Shown here: positions 8,542 through 16,000 of the stretch, one piece after another
Numbering within the stretch: the stretch's first letter is position 1
How the letters are laid out: every line of letters starts with the position of its first letter
Origin: Candidatus Methylomirabilis sp.
GTDB lineage: Bacteria; Methylomirabilota; Methylomirabilia; Methylomirabilales; Methylomirabilaceae
Assembly: GCF_028716865.1 (NCBI RefSeq)
Contig: NZ_JAQUOY010000020.1
Location: 1 to 49,640, forward strand
Direction: 5' to 3'
DNA length: 49,640 bases
Program-made: the position numbers and the translations under genes
The notes under the pieces: model-generated
Database searches by the model: none
What the model was told of the DNA's origin: nothing
Seen by the model: the letters and a program-made list of their open reading frames with translations, nothing else

Positions 8542-9246
8542 GTGAGTAAGATGCAAAACAAGGCGCGAGGCATCCTGTTGGATTTTGATCATACCCTCTT
8601 TGATACCGATCGCTTCTTCTGGGTCGATCTCAAGTCCGCCTTTGCCCGCTTCGGCATCCCCGATGACGCCTGGGAAAAGAGCTACGAGGCGATCTGGCCA
8701 TCAGGATATTCGTTGGAGAAGCACCTCGAAAAGCTTGCGCGCCTCGGCACGGTTGCTGATTCTTCAACAGCACAGGCGATGCTGGAGGCCCTTAAGAGTG
8801 CCTTCTCAGATCTCCAACCTTATCTTTTTCCTGATGTCCTGGAGTTCCTGGATGCTGCGCGATACCGCGGGTTCGAGTTGATCCTCCTCTCCTTCGGTGA
8901 TCCGGCCTGGCAGAGCTACAAGGTGCAGGCCTCCGGGCTCACGCCATACTTCACGCAGATCTTGTATACGGCCAAAGAGGCGGGCAAGGCAGCATTATGC
9001 GCTGAGTGCGCACTGGAGTACGGAGAACTTTACGCTATCGATAACAATCCGGCGGACCTTGATGCCATGAAGGCGTCTACCCCACGGTTGCAGACGTATC
9101 TGATCTGTCGTGTGGAGCCATCCCTCCTTGAGGGGGCTGATCCGCTGGTTCGGGATCGCTTCCGCGAGGCCGCCAGGTATCTTACGATTCCCTGTCTTCT
9201 CACGCATCATCGGTGTTATAGCCTCAAGGAGGTGTCTCTTTCATGA
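8542..9246 (+). CDS. HAD-superfamily hydrolase
   Basis: This 234-residue haloacid-dehalogenase-fold protein is probably a small-molecule phosphatase. Motif I is LLDFDHTLFD (nucleophile Asp14, acid/base Asp16), motif II is in LILLSFGD, the motif III lysine lies in YTAKEAGK, and motif IV is AIDNNPADLDAM. A cap domain fits between motifs I and II. The start is GTG 8542 or ATG 8551; neither has a strong ribosome site. It overlaps the next kinase gene by four bases (ATGA at 9243-9246), implying translational coupling and a shared pathway. A sugar-phosphate phosphatase would fit the neighbour, but the substrate is unknown. Confidence 0.85.
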   Translation: MSKMQNKARGILLDFDHTLFDTDRFFWVDLKSAFARFGIPDDAWEKSYEAIWPSGYSLEKHLEKLARLGTVADSSTAQAMLEALKSAFSDLQPYLFPDVLEFLDAARYRGFELILLSFGDPAWQSYKVQASGLTPYFTQILYTAKEAGKAALCAECALEYGELYAIDNNPADLDAMKASTPRLQTYLICRVEPSLLEGADPLVRDRFREAARYLTIPCLLTHHRCYSLKEVSLS

Positions 9247-10283
9247 CCGAACCGATCGTCGCGAGGGCTCCGACGCGCATCGACTTCGCTGGCGGCACAC
9301 TCGATATCCCGCCGCTTTACCTCTTTCACCAACCGGCGATCACCATCAACGTCGCGATCGACCTTGTCGCCGAGGTTGCTGTGACGCGGCGGCCCGGTCG
9401 CGCTATCCGACTCTTTGCTTCTGACCAGGGGCGGCAAGCGACTTGGCCGTCGCGTGAACAGATCACCTGGAAGCGCCAGCCATTTCTGGAGATGCTGGCC
9501 AGGCTCATCCAGTCGCTCGCGCCTGATGGCGGCCTCGATGTCCGAACTGACTGTCAAGCTCCGGCCGGCGCCGGGACCGGCGGCTCTTCGGCGCTGGCGG
9601 TCGCAACGGCGGCTGCCTTGGCTGCGGTCGCAGACCTGCAGGTCAAGCGTTCAACGCTGATCGAATACGCAAAGAGTATCGAGACGCAGGCGATCCGTGT
9701 CCCCACCGGGTATCAGGATTACTACGCCGCGGTTTACGGCGGTGCCAGCAGCATCGAATTCGGGCTCACCGGCATCCGCCGAACCGTTATCGCGGAGAAG
9801 GCATTTCTTACGCAGCTCGAGCGGCACCTGCTGTTACTGTACCTCGGCAAGCCTCGCTTCTCAGGTGCCAACAACTGGGATTTATTCAAGCGCCACATAG
9901 GAGGGGATCACAGGACACTGGCTCTCTTCGACGCGCTCCAGGAGAATGCTCTCGCCATGCAGCGCGCCTTCCAATCGCAGGACCTACACAGTATCGCCCG
10001 TATCCTGAACCGGGATTGGGAGACCCGGCGACGGGCGCTTCCCACCATGAGTAGCCCGGCCATCGACCAATTGATTCGTTCTCTGAGGCGGGCTGGCGCT
10101 ATCGGAGCCAGGGTCTGCGGCGCGGGCGGCGGCGGCTGCCTTGCCCTCATCATTGAGCCGGAGGCCAGAGCGACACTCATCGCCTTGGCCAAGGCCGCGG
10201 GCGCTAAGAGCCTGCCCTCCGTCGTCAATACGCGAGGCCTAGTAGTTCACCGCGGCAAAGAAAACTTTCAGGTGAGCACCTAG
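9243..10283 (+). CDS. GHMP-family sugar kinase, HddA-like
   Basis: The N-terminal RAPTRIDFAGGTLD block and the ATP-binding loop APAGAGTGGSSALAVA (about residues 106-121) place this 346-residue protein in the GHMP kinase superfamily. The C-terminal glycine-rich motif GARVCGAGGGGCLAL is also present. Among GHMP kinases the opening resembles D-glycero-D-manno-heptose 7-phosphate kinases and related sugar kinases, so a phosphorylated or free sugar is the likely substrate. AAGGAGGT at 9227-9234 inside the preceding HAD gene gives a strong ribosome site for ATG 9243. The tight overlap with the HAD gene suggests the pair makes or recycles an activated sugar. The exact sugar cannot be determined. Confidence 0.85.
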   Translation: MTEPIVARAPTRIDFAGGTLDIPPLYLFHQPAITINVAIDLVAEVAVTRRPGRAIRLFASDQGRQATWPSREQITWKRQPFLEMLARLIQSLAPDGGLDVRTDCQAPAGAGTGGSSALAVATAAALAAVADLQVKRSTLIEYAKSIETQAIRVPTGYQDYYAAVYGGASSIEFGLTGIRRTVIAEKAFLTQLERHLLLLYLGKPRFSGANNWDLFKRHIGGDHRTLALFDALQENALAMQRAFQSQDLHSIARILNRDWETRRRALPTMSSPAIDQLIRSLRRAGAIGARVCGAGGGGCLALIIEPEARATLIALAKAAGAKSLPSVVNTRGLVVHRGKENFQVST

Positions 10284-10285
10284 CA

Positions 10286-10362
10286 GTTAGGAGTGTGGGC
10301 TGAAGGCTGAAGTCTTTCGATATAGCCCCTCTCCCCCATTCAGTCTTCAGCCCATCTACCTA
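10286..10362. repeat. Hairpin repeat of the GGCTGAAG word family, copy 1
   Basis: GGGCTGAAGGCTGAAG (left arm) and CTTCAGCC with CAGTCTTCAGCCC (right arm) form an imperfect inverted repeat between the kinase stop and the small RNA unit. Related copies occur at 23808-23893, 43220-43318 and inside tsaD. It could act as a weak transcription barrier at the end of the kinase operon. Confidence 0.7.
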
Positions 10363-10406
10363 CCTTTCCTTATGAGCTGATAACCGAACGCTCTTCAACT
10401 TTTTCC

Positions 10407-10435
10407 TTGCATCCGCCGAAAGGTTCCACTATCGT
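10407..10435 (+). promoter_or_regulatory. Promoter of the small RNA / mini-ORF unit
   Basis: TTGCAT (10407-10412) and TATCGT (10430-10435) are spaced by 17 bases, followed by an A/T-rich TAAATG. The predicted start near 10443 is only a few bases upstream of the extended Shine-Dalgarno at 10449. Confidence 0.45.
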
Positions 10436-10463
10436 AAATGTACACAAGAAAGGAGGTGATCCA

Positions 10464-10511
10464 GTGGGCTTACCATTAACCATCTGGACATGTGAGGTGA
10501 TTGTAACGTAG
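10464..10511 (+). CDS. 15-codon mini-ORF behind a perfect Shine-Dalgarno
   Basis: GTG at 10464 opens a frame reading MGLPLTIWTCEVIVT and ending at TAG 10509-10511. The ribosome site AAAGGAGGTGATCC ends one base before the start codon, so the effective spacing from GGAGG to GTG is about 7-8 bases. Such complete complementarity is far stronger than for any other gene in the window. The peptide is not one I recognise. It may be a true small protein, or a leader peptide whose translation controls the folding of the downstream stems. Confidence 0.35.
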   Translation: MGLPLTIWTCEVIVT

Positions 10512-10575
10512 GCGTGTCCTCCTCACCGGATCGACTGCCTATGGATTTCGCCTGCGGAATCCCAGCAGTCACCGA

Positions 10576-10650
10576 GCCCTGAAGCCTTGGCTTTGTCCGA
10601 CCAGGCCCTGCGATGCTATCGCAGGGAAGCGCTTCGGGGCTTTTTATTTT
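10576..10650 (+). terminator. Nested Rho-independent terminator of the small unit
   Basis: Outer stem GCCCTGAAGC (10576-10585) pairs with GCTTCGGGGC (10631-10640) with one G-U pair, followed by TTTTTATTTT. Inside it a perfect stem CCCTGCGAT/ATCGCAGGG (10606-10626) with a 3-base loop is nested. Confidence 0.75.
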
Positions 10651-10719
10651 GTTGGCGACAACTTGAGCGTTACACCTTCGAAGAGACCATCATTGCATAC
10701 ACTTTGGTCTCACTCGCCC

Positions 10720-11103
10720 CTACTTGATCTGGAAGCTCTCTCTTAGCCGCATCATCGGGTCCTTCACCCAGCTACTGCAACTGCCCTTCTCCTCGCGGAG
10801 CCACGACTCGCCGAAAGCATCATATTCGATCCAGAAGACCCGGTTATCGAAGAAGTGGACCCTCAGAATCTCTATCTGTCCGGGTTTCATCCCGGGCACC
10901 CATCGTCCCCAGACCTCCTGCTTCAGATCCATGGGGCCCTGGGAGGAGACGAGCTTTGAGACCTGTTCGCGGGTCATGCCCAGCACAAGTGTCTGATACG
11001 CCTGGCGTGTAGGCGTGACGGCCGGCGGCGCTTGCTGCGCGAAAACCGGGGTTGCTAGGTAAAGCATTGCTACCAGCAGCAGGACGCTGGCTGCTCGGGT
11101 CAT
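10720..11103 (-). CDS. Small exported protein, possibly BamE/SmpA-like
   Basis: The 127-residue product begins MTRAASVLLLVAMLYLATPV followed by FAQQ, a Sec signal peptide with an AxA-type site and no lipobox cysteine. The mature part has the pattern LVLGMTREQVSKLVSSQGP followed by aromatic strands (VWGRWVPG, VHFFDNRVFWIEYDAF), which loosely resembles the BamE/SmpA-OmlA fold. ATG 11103 is preferred to the upstream in-frame start at 11214 because AAGGAGGG lies just before it. The gene is 64 bases downstream of gspD on the same strand, so it may be the last gene of the secretion operon. A role in secretin assembly is possible but not shown. Confidence 0.65.
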   Translation of the reverse strand: MTRAASVLLLVAMLYLATPVFAQQAPPAVTPTRQAYQTLVLGMTREQVSKLVSSQGPMDLKQEVWGRWVPGMKPGQIEILRVHFFDNRVFWIEYDAFGESWLREEKGSCSSWVKDPMMRLRESFQIK

Positions 11104-11167
11104 GATACCCTCCTTCCGTCTAGGTATGAGATTCGACAATAACGATCTTCGATATCGGATCCCTGAT

Positions 11168-13327
11168 CTACCATCCAAGATCGCCTTTCCCCTGATCACC
11201 CGACTTCGGCGCAAGTCCTGATGGGGAGATCGTGGGTGACGATTTCATCAGCAACTCCAACGACTCCACCCTACTCCTGAACTGCTCGCTCATAAGCTTA
11301 CCCTCTTCCGGGGTTCCAACGACATGAGGTGTGATCAGGATGAGGAGCTCGTCCCGATTGAGCGACTCAGTGGTTCCACGGAACAGATATCCGAGCAGCG
11401 GGATCGAGCTTAGAAACGGGATGCCGGTGTAGCTTTTCGATTTGTCAGTCCGGATGATCCCTCCAATAAGCAGCGACTGGCCATCCTGCACCACCACCGC
11501 TGTCTTTGTTGTCGTCTTGTTGAACGAGGCTCCGCCCTCAGACGCGGCCGTGGGACTGCCTCCGGTTGGAGCTATGCTGGTATTTTCTGTTTCTATGTCC
11601 AGGGTGACGAATCGCTTCTCATTCACGTGCGGCTTAATCTTCAGGATAATCCCGATATCCTTGCGCTGGAACGTGCTGAAAAGATTGGAGGTGGCGCCAC
11701 CCTCGGTACTGCTAGTGGTCCCCAAAGTTTGTACGCCGGTGGGAATCGGTACCTCCTGACCGATCTGGATAGCAGCCTCCTTGTTATTCGCCGTAAGCAG
11801 ATGCGGGTTGGCCAGGACCTGCGCTTTCGACACCTCAGCAAGATTTCTTAGGACCACGCGAACTTTATCCTTGTCTACGAAGGCGAAGGTAAGACCAGAG
11901 GCGAGTTTTTTTGTCGGGTCCTGCACAACTCCAGCGATCGCCTGGGTGATGGGACCGCCAAATTGTCCCCCCACGAGGAATTGACCGCTCCTGATAATCT
12001 CCTCCAAGCTAAAACTAAAACCGTCGCTCAAGGTGATCCGGGCGAGCATAAGCTCGATCAACACCTGTTTCGGAACGATGTCGATTTGCTTGATCGTTGC
12101 CTCGATGATCTCGTAGTTGCGCGGAGAGGTCTTGATGATCAGCGCATTGGTCGCTTCATCGGATACAATGGTCACCTCGCCTACGACTTCACCAGGCGCC
12201 GCCTCAGCGCCTGGCGGCAGCGCGGCCCCTTGGGTTGACGAAGCGGGGGCGGGCTGGCCAGGGGCCGGTTGGGGTGTAGGAGCGGCCGGTGGCGGCGTAC
12301 CAGTTCCCGGTTTTGCGGACGGCTGGCCCGGTCTCGTCCCTGCCGACGCGGCACCCCGCACCAGGTCTCGGCGACCGTAGAGGGTATTGAGGGTATTCGC
12401 CAGCTCGGCGGCCTTCGCGTTCTCCACGAAATAGACGAAGATCCGCTGGATATTATCCCGCTTAGATGGGATATCAAGGGCCTTAATAGTGTCGAGCAGC
12501 CGATTGATCGTTGAGCTGAAGCCGGCAATGATCAGGCTGTTGGTCTCCTTGTGGACCAACATCTTGGCGCCCTTGGCTAAGAACGACTGAAGGATCTTGG
12601 CCATCTCGTCGGCAGAGAGGTGGTCAAGGTGAACAATCTGGGTCATGTAGCGTTCCCGCTCTTCAGCACGTTCTTTTCCCACCTGCACGTCCTGAGGTTC
12701 CTGCTGGGCGACCGCGATCGGGACAATCTTGTAATAAGAGCCTTCCTTCACCGCCACTAGGTTATTGACCTCCAGCACCGATTCCATGATGGAGAAGACC
12801 TCGGTAGCGGGAACCCTGGTCGTCGTCCGCATCGTGACGTTTGCCTTGACGCCGGGGCCGATGATGAAGTTGATCCCGGTGATATCGGCGATGGAACGAA
12901 GAACCAGCTCCAGATCGGCGTTGTCAAAGTTCAATGAAACGTACTGCGGTCCTCCAGGCTGGGCGGGTACTCCTCCTTTCGCCACATTATCGGGGTAAGC
13001 CCCCGATCCTGTTGAAGCAGCAGGAGCGCCTTCTTTCGACCCGGACGGAGGCACCGTGGCAGGTTCCAATTCTGTCACTGGCGAGCTTTCTGCCTTTTCC
13101 TCCTCTTTTTTCACCTCCATCTCTGTCTCCGCTACCTGCGGAGGCGCAGGGGTCGTAGCGGTGATCGGAGAAGCAGGCACCGGCGTCTGCGCCGGGGCTT
13201 CGGCCTTTGGAGGTGGTGCCTTCGGCTCCTGCCTGAATAGTCCCACAGTGTCAAAGCCAGTGCACGCTGACAGCAAAACCGCAACCGTCGAGATCAGAAG
13301 CACGAGAACATGCTTACGACTAGCCAA
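11168..13327 (-). CDS. gspD: Type II secretion secretin GspD, lipoprotein form
   Basis: GspD forms the outer-membrane channel of the type II secretion system. The N-terminus ends in LLSAC, a lipobox, so the mature protein should carry an N-terminal lipid. A Pro/Ala/Glu-rich linker follows, then the N0 domain (VSLNFDNADLELVLRSIADI), repeated N-domains, a second Pro-rich insert (PGTGTPPPAAPTPQPAPG) inside N3, and the C-terminal secretin barrel ending with the GGIIRTD and IPFLSSIPLLGYLF blocks. I choose TTG 13327, which follows AAGGAG with 6 bases between and gives MASRKHVLVLLISTVAVLLS as leader. In-frame starts at 13357 and 13375 would add a charged extension. It is preceded by gspC. Confidence 0.93.
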   Translation of the reverse strand: MASRKHVLVLLISTVAVLLSACTGFDTVGLFRQEPKAPPPKAEAPAQTPVPASPITATTPAPPQVAETEMEVKKEEEKAESSPVTELEPATVPPSGSKEGAPAASTGSGAYPDNVAKGGVPAQPGGPQYVSLNFDNADLELVLRSIADITGINFIIGPGVKANVTMRTTTRVPATEVFSIMESVLEVNNLVAVKEGSYYKIVPIAVAQQEPQDVQVGKERAEERERYMTQIVHLDHLSADEMAKILQSFLAKGAKMLVHKETNSLIIAGFSSTINRLLDTIKALDIPSKRDNIQRIFVYFVENAKAAELANTLNTLYGRRDLVRGAASAGTRPGQPSAKPGTGTPPPAAPTPQPAPGQPAPASSTQGAALPPGAEAAPGEVVGEVTIVSDEATNALIIKTSPRNYEIIEATIKQIDIVPKQVLIELMLARITLSDGFSFSLEEIIRSGQFLVGGQFGGPITQAIAGVVQDPTKKLASGLTFAFVDKDKVRVVLRNLAEVSKAQVLANPHLLTANNKEAAIQIGQEVPIPTGVQTLGTTSSTEGGATSNLFSTFQRKDIGIILKIKPHVNEKRFVTLDIETENTSIAPTGGSPTAASEGGASFNKTTTKTAVVVQDGQSLLIGGIIRTDKSKSYTGIPFLSSIPLLGYLFRGTTESLNRDELLILITPHVVGTPEEGKLMSEQFRSRVESLELLMKSSPTISPSGLAPKSGDQGKGDLGW

Positions 13328-13408
13328 TACTCGCTCCTTCCTCGTAGCAGGTGTCATGAGCCGACGGCCACTCATTCATGAAAAAGCCGTCAGCCCTCAA
13401 TGAGGCTC

Positions 13409-13990
13409 TCACCGTGACGGCGCTCCCTCGACCGTCCCCGGAGGCCGGGGTAAGGGCGCGACCAAGGCAGGCGCAGCTCCGGCTCGCGCAGGCATGGGGG
13501 CCTGCGTGTGCGACGCCGCGCCAGGCTGAATCGGCGCCTTGAGCGTGATCTCCGAAATCGCGTCTCCCCGTTTGTAGAACACGCGATCTTCTCTGATATC
13601 GGTTACTGTCCCTCCCGCCACCTCCTGGCCAACTGAATAGATGTTCGCTTTGCCTCGGTCACTCAGGATCGCTTTGCGCTCGTGATCGACGAGCATAGTG
13701 CCGACAAGCGTTGGGGGCGGGATCGGGGGAGGGGGAGGGGGACCGGGCGGTCCCACGGGCCGGGGAGGTGGCTGCTTGAACGGATTTTTTTCGAGCAGTA
13801 CATTGAACTGCGCCAGGGGCGGGCGCACGGTCGGGTTGAAAGTAAGAGATGTCGCCTCGGACGACGACTTCGCCGCGGCGAGGCTCGGGATCGGGGCACT
13901 GGGAGAAACCCAACTCTTTACCAGGGCGCCTCCGATCAGCACCGCGATCAGTCCCAAGGCGATATTCAGAAACCGCAGGGGCCTGTTCAT
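13409..13990 (-). CDS. gspC: Type II secretion inner-membrane protein GspC
   Basis: GspC links the inner-membrane platform to the secretin. The 193-residue protein starts MNRPLRFLNIALGLIAVLIG, giving a cytoplasmic tip and one membrane helix. A poly-proline segment (PPRPVGPPGPPPPPPIPPP) precedes the homology region: LVGTMLVDHERKAILSD followed by YSVGQEVAGGTVTDI and VFYKRGD, the pattern seen in GspC/PulC HR domains. No PDZ domain follows, so this is a short form. ATG 13990 is one base after the gspM stop. The Pro/Ala-rich C-terminus is low complexity. Its position after gspM rather than at the head of the operon is unusual. Confidence 0.82.
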   Translation of the reverse strand: MNRPLRFLNIALGLIAVLIGGALVKSWVSPSAPIPSLAAAKSSSEATSLTFNPTVRPPLAQFNVLLEKNPFKQPPPRPVGPPGPPPPPPIPPPTLVGTMLVDHERKAILSDRGKANIYSVGQEVAGGTVTDIREDRVFYKRGDAISEITLKAPIQPGAASHTQAPMPARAGAAPALVAPLPRPPGTVEGAPSR

Positions 13991-13991
13991 G

Positions 13992-14555
13992 TCAGCTTTT
14001 TTCCTCAAACGTCGACGTGTATCCACTGACCACAACTGTCACCTGCAGTTCGGCGCCAGGCCTGGGGAAACTCGCGTTGACCATGAGCTTGGGCACGGTC
14101 AAGAGCTTTCCAGCGCTCTCGATCTTATACAAGAAGTCGCGAAGCTTCTGGAGATCAGCGTTCAAGGAAAGTTCCACCGCAACCTGTGTGAACCCCTCTG
14201 CTTTCTTCGGCGGGTGGATGCTTTCACTTACGATGGTGACCCCGCTCTCTGAAGCCACCTTGTGCAACATCGCCTGAAGGTCGGCAGCGGCGAGCGTTAC
14301 TTTCTCGCCAGACAAGAGTCGCTGCTGCAGTTGCTTGTACAGCCCTTCGGCCTCAGCGAATTTCTTCTCGTACCGTCTCTTGCCCTCTACAACCAGTTGG
14401 AACCGTTCAAGGGCCTGGAGTCTTTCCCGGTACTCGCTTCGAACCTGCATTTGGCTTAAAATGGCCGGAACGATGGCATAATTGATGGTGAGAAAAGCCA
14501 CCAAGGCGGCTCCGCCCGCCACAAGAAGCCTGCGCTCACGGGAGGAGATGGTCAC
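13992..14555 (-). CDS. gspM: Type II secretion protein GspM (PilO-like)
   Basis: The 187-residue bitopic inner-membrane protein begins MTISSRERRLLVAGGAALVA with one membrane helix, followed by a coiled-coil (about 40-90) and a ferredoxin-like periplasmic domain. The alternating pattern (TQVAVELSLNADLQKLRDFLYKIE) is typical of GspM/PilO. It partners GspL in the assembly platform. Its ATG overlaps the gspL stop (ATGA, 14552-14555), showing translational coupling. Assignment rests on size, topology and gene order rather than on invariant residues. Confidence 0.8.
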   Translation of the reverse strand: MTISSRERRLLVAGGAALVAFLTINYAIVPAILSQMQVRSEYRERLQALERFQLVVEGKRRYEKKFAEAEGLYKQLQQRLLSGEKVTLAAADLQAMLHKVASESGVTIVSESIHPPKKAEGFTQVAVELSLNADLQKLRDFLYKIESAGKLLTVPKLMVNASFPRPGAELQVTVVVSGYTSTFEEKS

Positions 14556-16000
14556 GGCTGCTTCTCCTTCTCCTTCTCCTTTTTGGCCTCAAGGAGCGCC
14601 TTGATCTGAAACTCTTGCCCTTCAGCGCCTCGCTGGGCCACCGGCGAGGTGAATTGGGCGTTTTCGAAAACTGACGACTGTTCTAGAATCGAGATCAGAT
14701 CGGAGGCAGAACCGGTGATGACGCCGCCGATCTTCACTTCTCTCTTCTCGACCGTAAAGAGCGTGAGGGTCACACCCTTCGGCAGGATCTGGAATAATTC
14801 GCGCAGCATATCGAGCTTCCTGACCTCCTCTCGGTCAATGGTTTCCAGGGTGGTAATTTGACCGGCGAGAGAAGCGACCTCCCCCTTGAGTGACTCCACC
14901 TTCGCTGCCTCGGCCTGTACCCGATTCAGCGTATCGGTCAGCTCCGCCAAAGCCCGGCGCTCATGAATCGCACCATTCACCAGATATACGAGACCTAGGG
15001 CCACAATAAGGGCCAGGAGTCGGAAGGTCATCGCAAGGCTGGGATCGCGGCGGGGGGGGACCAGCTCTTTGGGCAGCAGGTCGATATCAAGCGGGAGCGC
15101 GACGAGCCCGTGAAGTGCCAGTCCGACAGCCACACCAAGAGAATGGGCCGCCTGAGAATCTACACCTCTTGCCTTAATCCGTCGGAAAGGTTGAAGGAAC
15201 TCTACCTCAAGACCGGTTCGTTCGGCCAGGTGGCGCAACAGGTCTCCCCTGCCCACGCCCATTCCTGCGACAGAGATTCGCCCCACCTGTCGACCGCCAT
15301 TGGCTTCGAGGTGAGCGAAAAGGCCAGCAATTTCCGGTACCAGCACATCAAGCGGCGCGGCCTGGCCAAGGATCACGTATCGGGAGTATTGAAGGATTCC
15401 CCGCTTGGCCAGACCCAGCTCGGCCTCCCCGTTCCGCAGATCGATGAGGGCTCTCAGGGGCTCCGCACCTCGCTCCTGGTTGTAAAGGAGAACATTAAGC
15501 GACGCGAACGCCGAGACACCAACAGCAGTCGGTGTGATCCCTGCTTCCTGTAGCAGAGCAAGGTATCGGCCGATCTCCTCTTTCCTGGCCGCGGCCAACA
15601 GGACAACGGCCTTTTCGGCGTTGCGCTCAAGTATCTGGAAGTCGTACTGCGCCTCCTCTGGAGGGAAGGGAACGTATCGTTCAACCTCATAGTCCAGGAT
15701 CCCCTGGAGTTCCTCCTCGCCCACCGCCGGCATGCTCACCGATCGCATTGTGACAAAACGCCGAGGCAGGCCAACCGTCACGAAGGCGGGACGCTTGGGG
15801 AACCGAGCCGAGAGACCGGCCAGCTTCTCTTTGAGGACTTCTGGCCTGTCTTTCTCTTCGGCCGGCAGCTCTTCGATACCCCAATCGAGGAGTTGAACCC
15901 TCCCAAACGCTTTGCTCAACAAAGCATGGCAGAGCAGGCCACCCCGAATGTCGATACCCAGACTGACTTTCGGTTTTGGGATCAACTCGCTGAGCGTCAT
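14552..16000 (-). CDS. gspL: GspL-type platform protein with PilM-like and PilN-like halves
   Basis: GspL binds the GspE ATPase and anchors it at the inner membrane. Residues about 1-310 form an actin-like domain of the PilM type: VSLGIDIRGG, VTVGLPRRFVTMRSVSMP and LDYEVERYVPFPPEEAQYDF are characteristic. A membrane helix (ALIVALGLVYLVNGAI, about 330-345) leads into a coiled coil and a PilN-like domain ending with a Lys/Glu-rich tail (EAKKEKEKEKQP). The 482-residue length equals a PilM-PilN fusion, consistent with the accepted relation of GspL to PilM/PilN. The ATG at 16000 overlaps the gspK stop by four bases. Confidence 0.88.
   Translation of the reverse strand: MTLSELIPKPKVSLGIDIRGGLLCHALLSKAFGRVQLLDWGIEELPAEEKDRPEVLKEKLAGLSARFPKRPAFVTVGLPRRFVTMRSVSMPAVGEEELQGILDYEVERYVPFPPEEAQYDFQILERNAEKAVVLLAAARKEEIGRYLALLQEAGITPTAVGVSAFASLNVLLYNQERGAEPLRALIDLRNGEAELGLAKRGILQYSRYVILGQAAPLDVLVPEIAGLFAHLEANGGRQVGRISVAGMGVGRGDLLRHLAERTGLEVEFLQPFRRIKARGVDSQAAHSLGVAVGLALHGLVALPLDIDLLPKELVPPRRDPSLAMTFRLLALIVALGLVYLVNGAIHERRALAELTDTLNRVQAEAAKVESLKGEVASLAGQITTLETIDREEVRKLDMLRELFQILPKGVTLTLFTVEKREVKIGGVITGSASDLISILEQSSVFENAQFTSPVAQRGAEGQEFQIKALLEAKKEKEKEKQP

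Larger units (their letters stand above)
10443..10650 (+). ncRNA. Candidate structured small transcript with its own promoter and terminator
   Basis: The interval from the predicted start to the T tract is about 208 bases and contains no conventional gene. From 5' to 3' it has AAAGGAGGTGATCCA (10449-10463), which is the exact complement of the universal 16S rRNA 3' tail; a 15-codon GTG ORF; a stem GGATTTCG/CGGAATCC around 10543-10562; and a nested terminator. GTGAGG (10492-10497) can pair with CCTCAC (10520-10525). No plus-strand gene follows: the next gene (10720-11103) is on the minus strand. It could be a small-protein mRNA, a leader whose gene was lost, or a regulatory RNA touching ribosomes. 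The RNA call is inference from signals only. Confidence 0.45.

Noticed and set aside
10449-10463. AAAGGAGGTGATCCA as a piece of a 16S rRNA gene on the minus strand
   Set aside because: Only these 15 bases match; the sequence on either side is not rRNA, and it is correctly spaced before a GTG, so an extended Shine-Dalgarno explains it better.
10464-10511. A PqqA-like precursor peptide
   Set aside because: The WTCEV portion is superficially similar to PqqA, but the conserved Tyr after Glu is missing, the peptide is too short, and no pqq genes are near.
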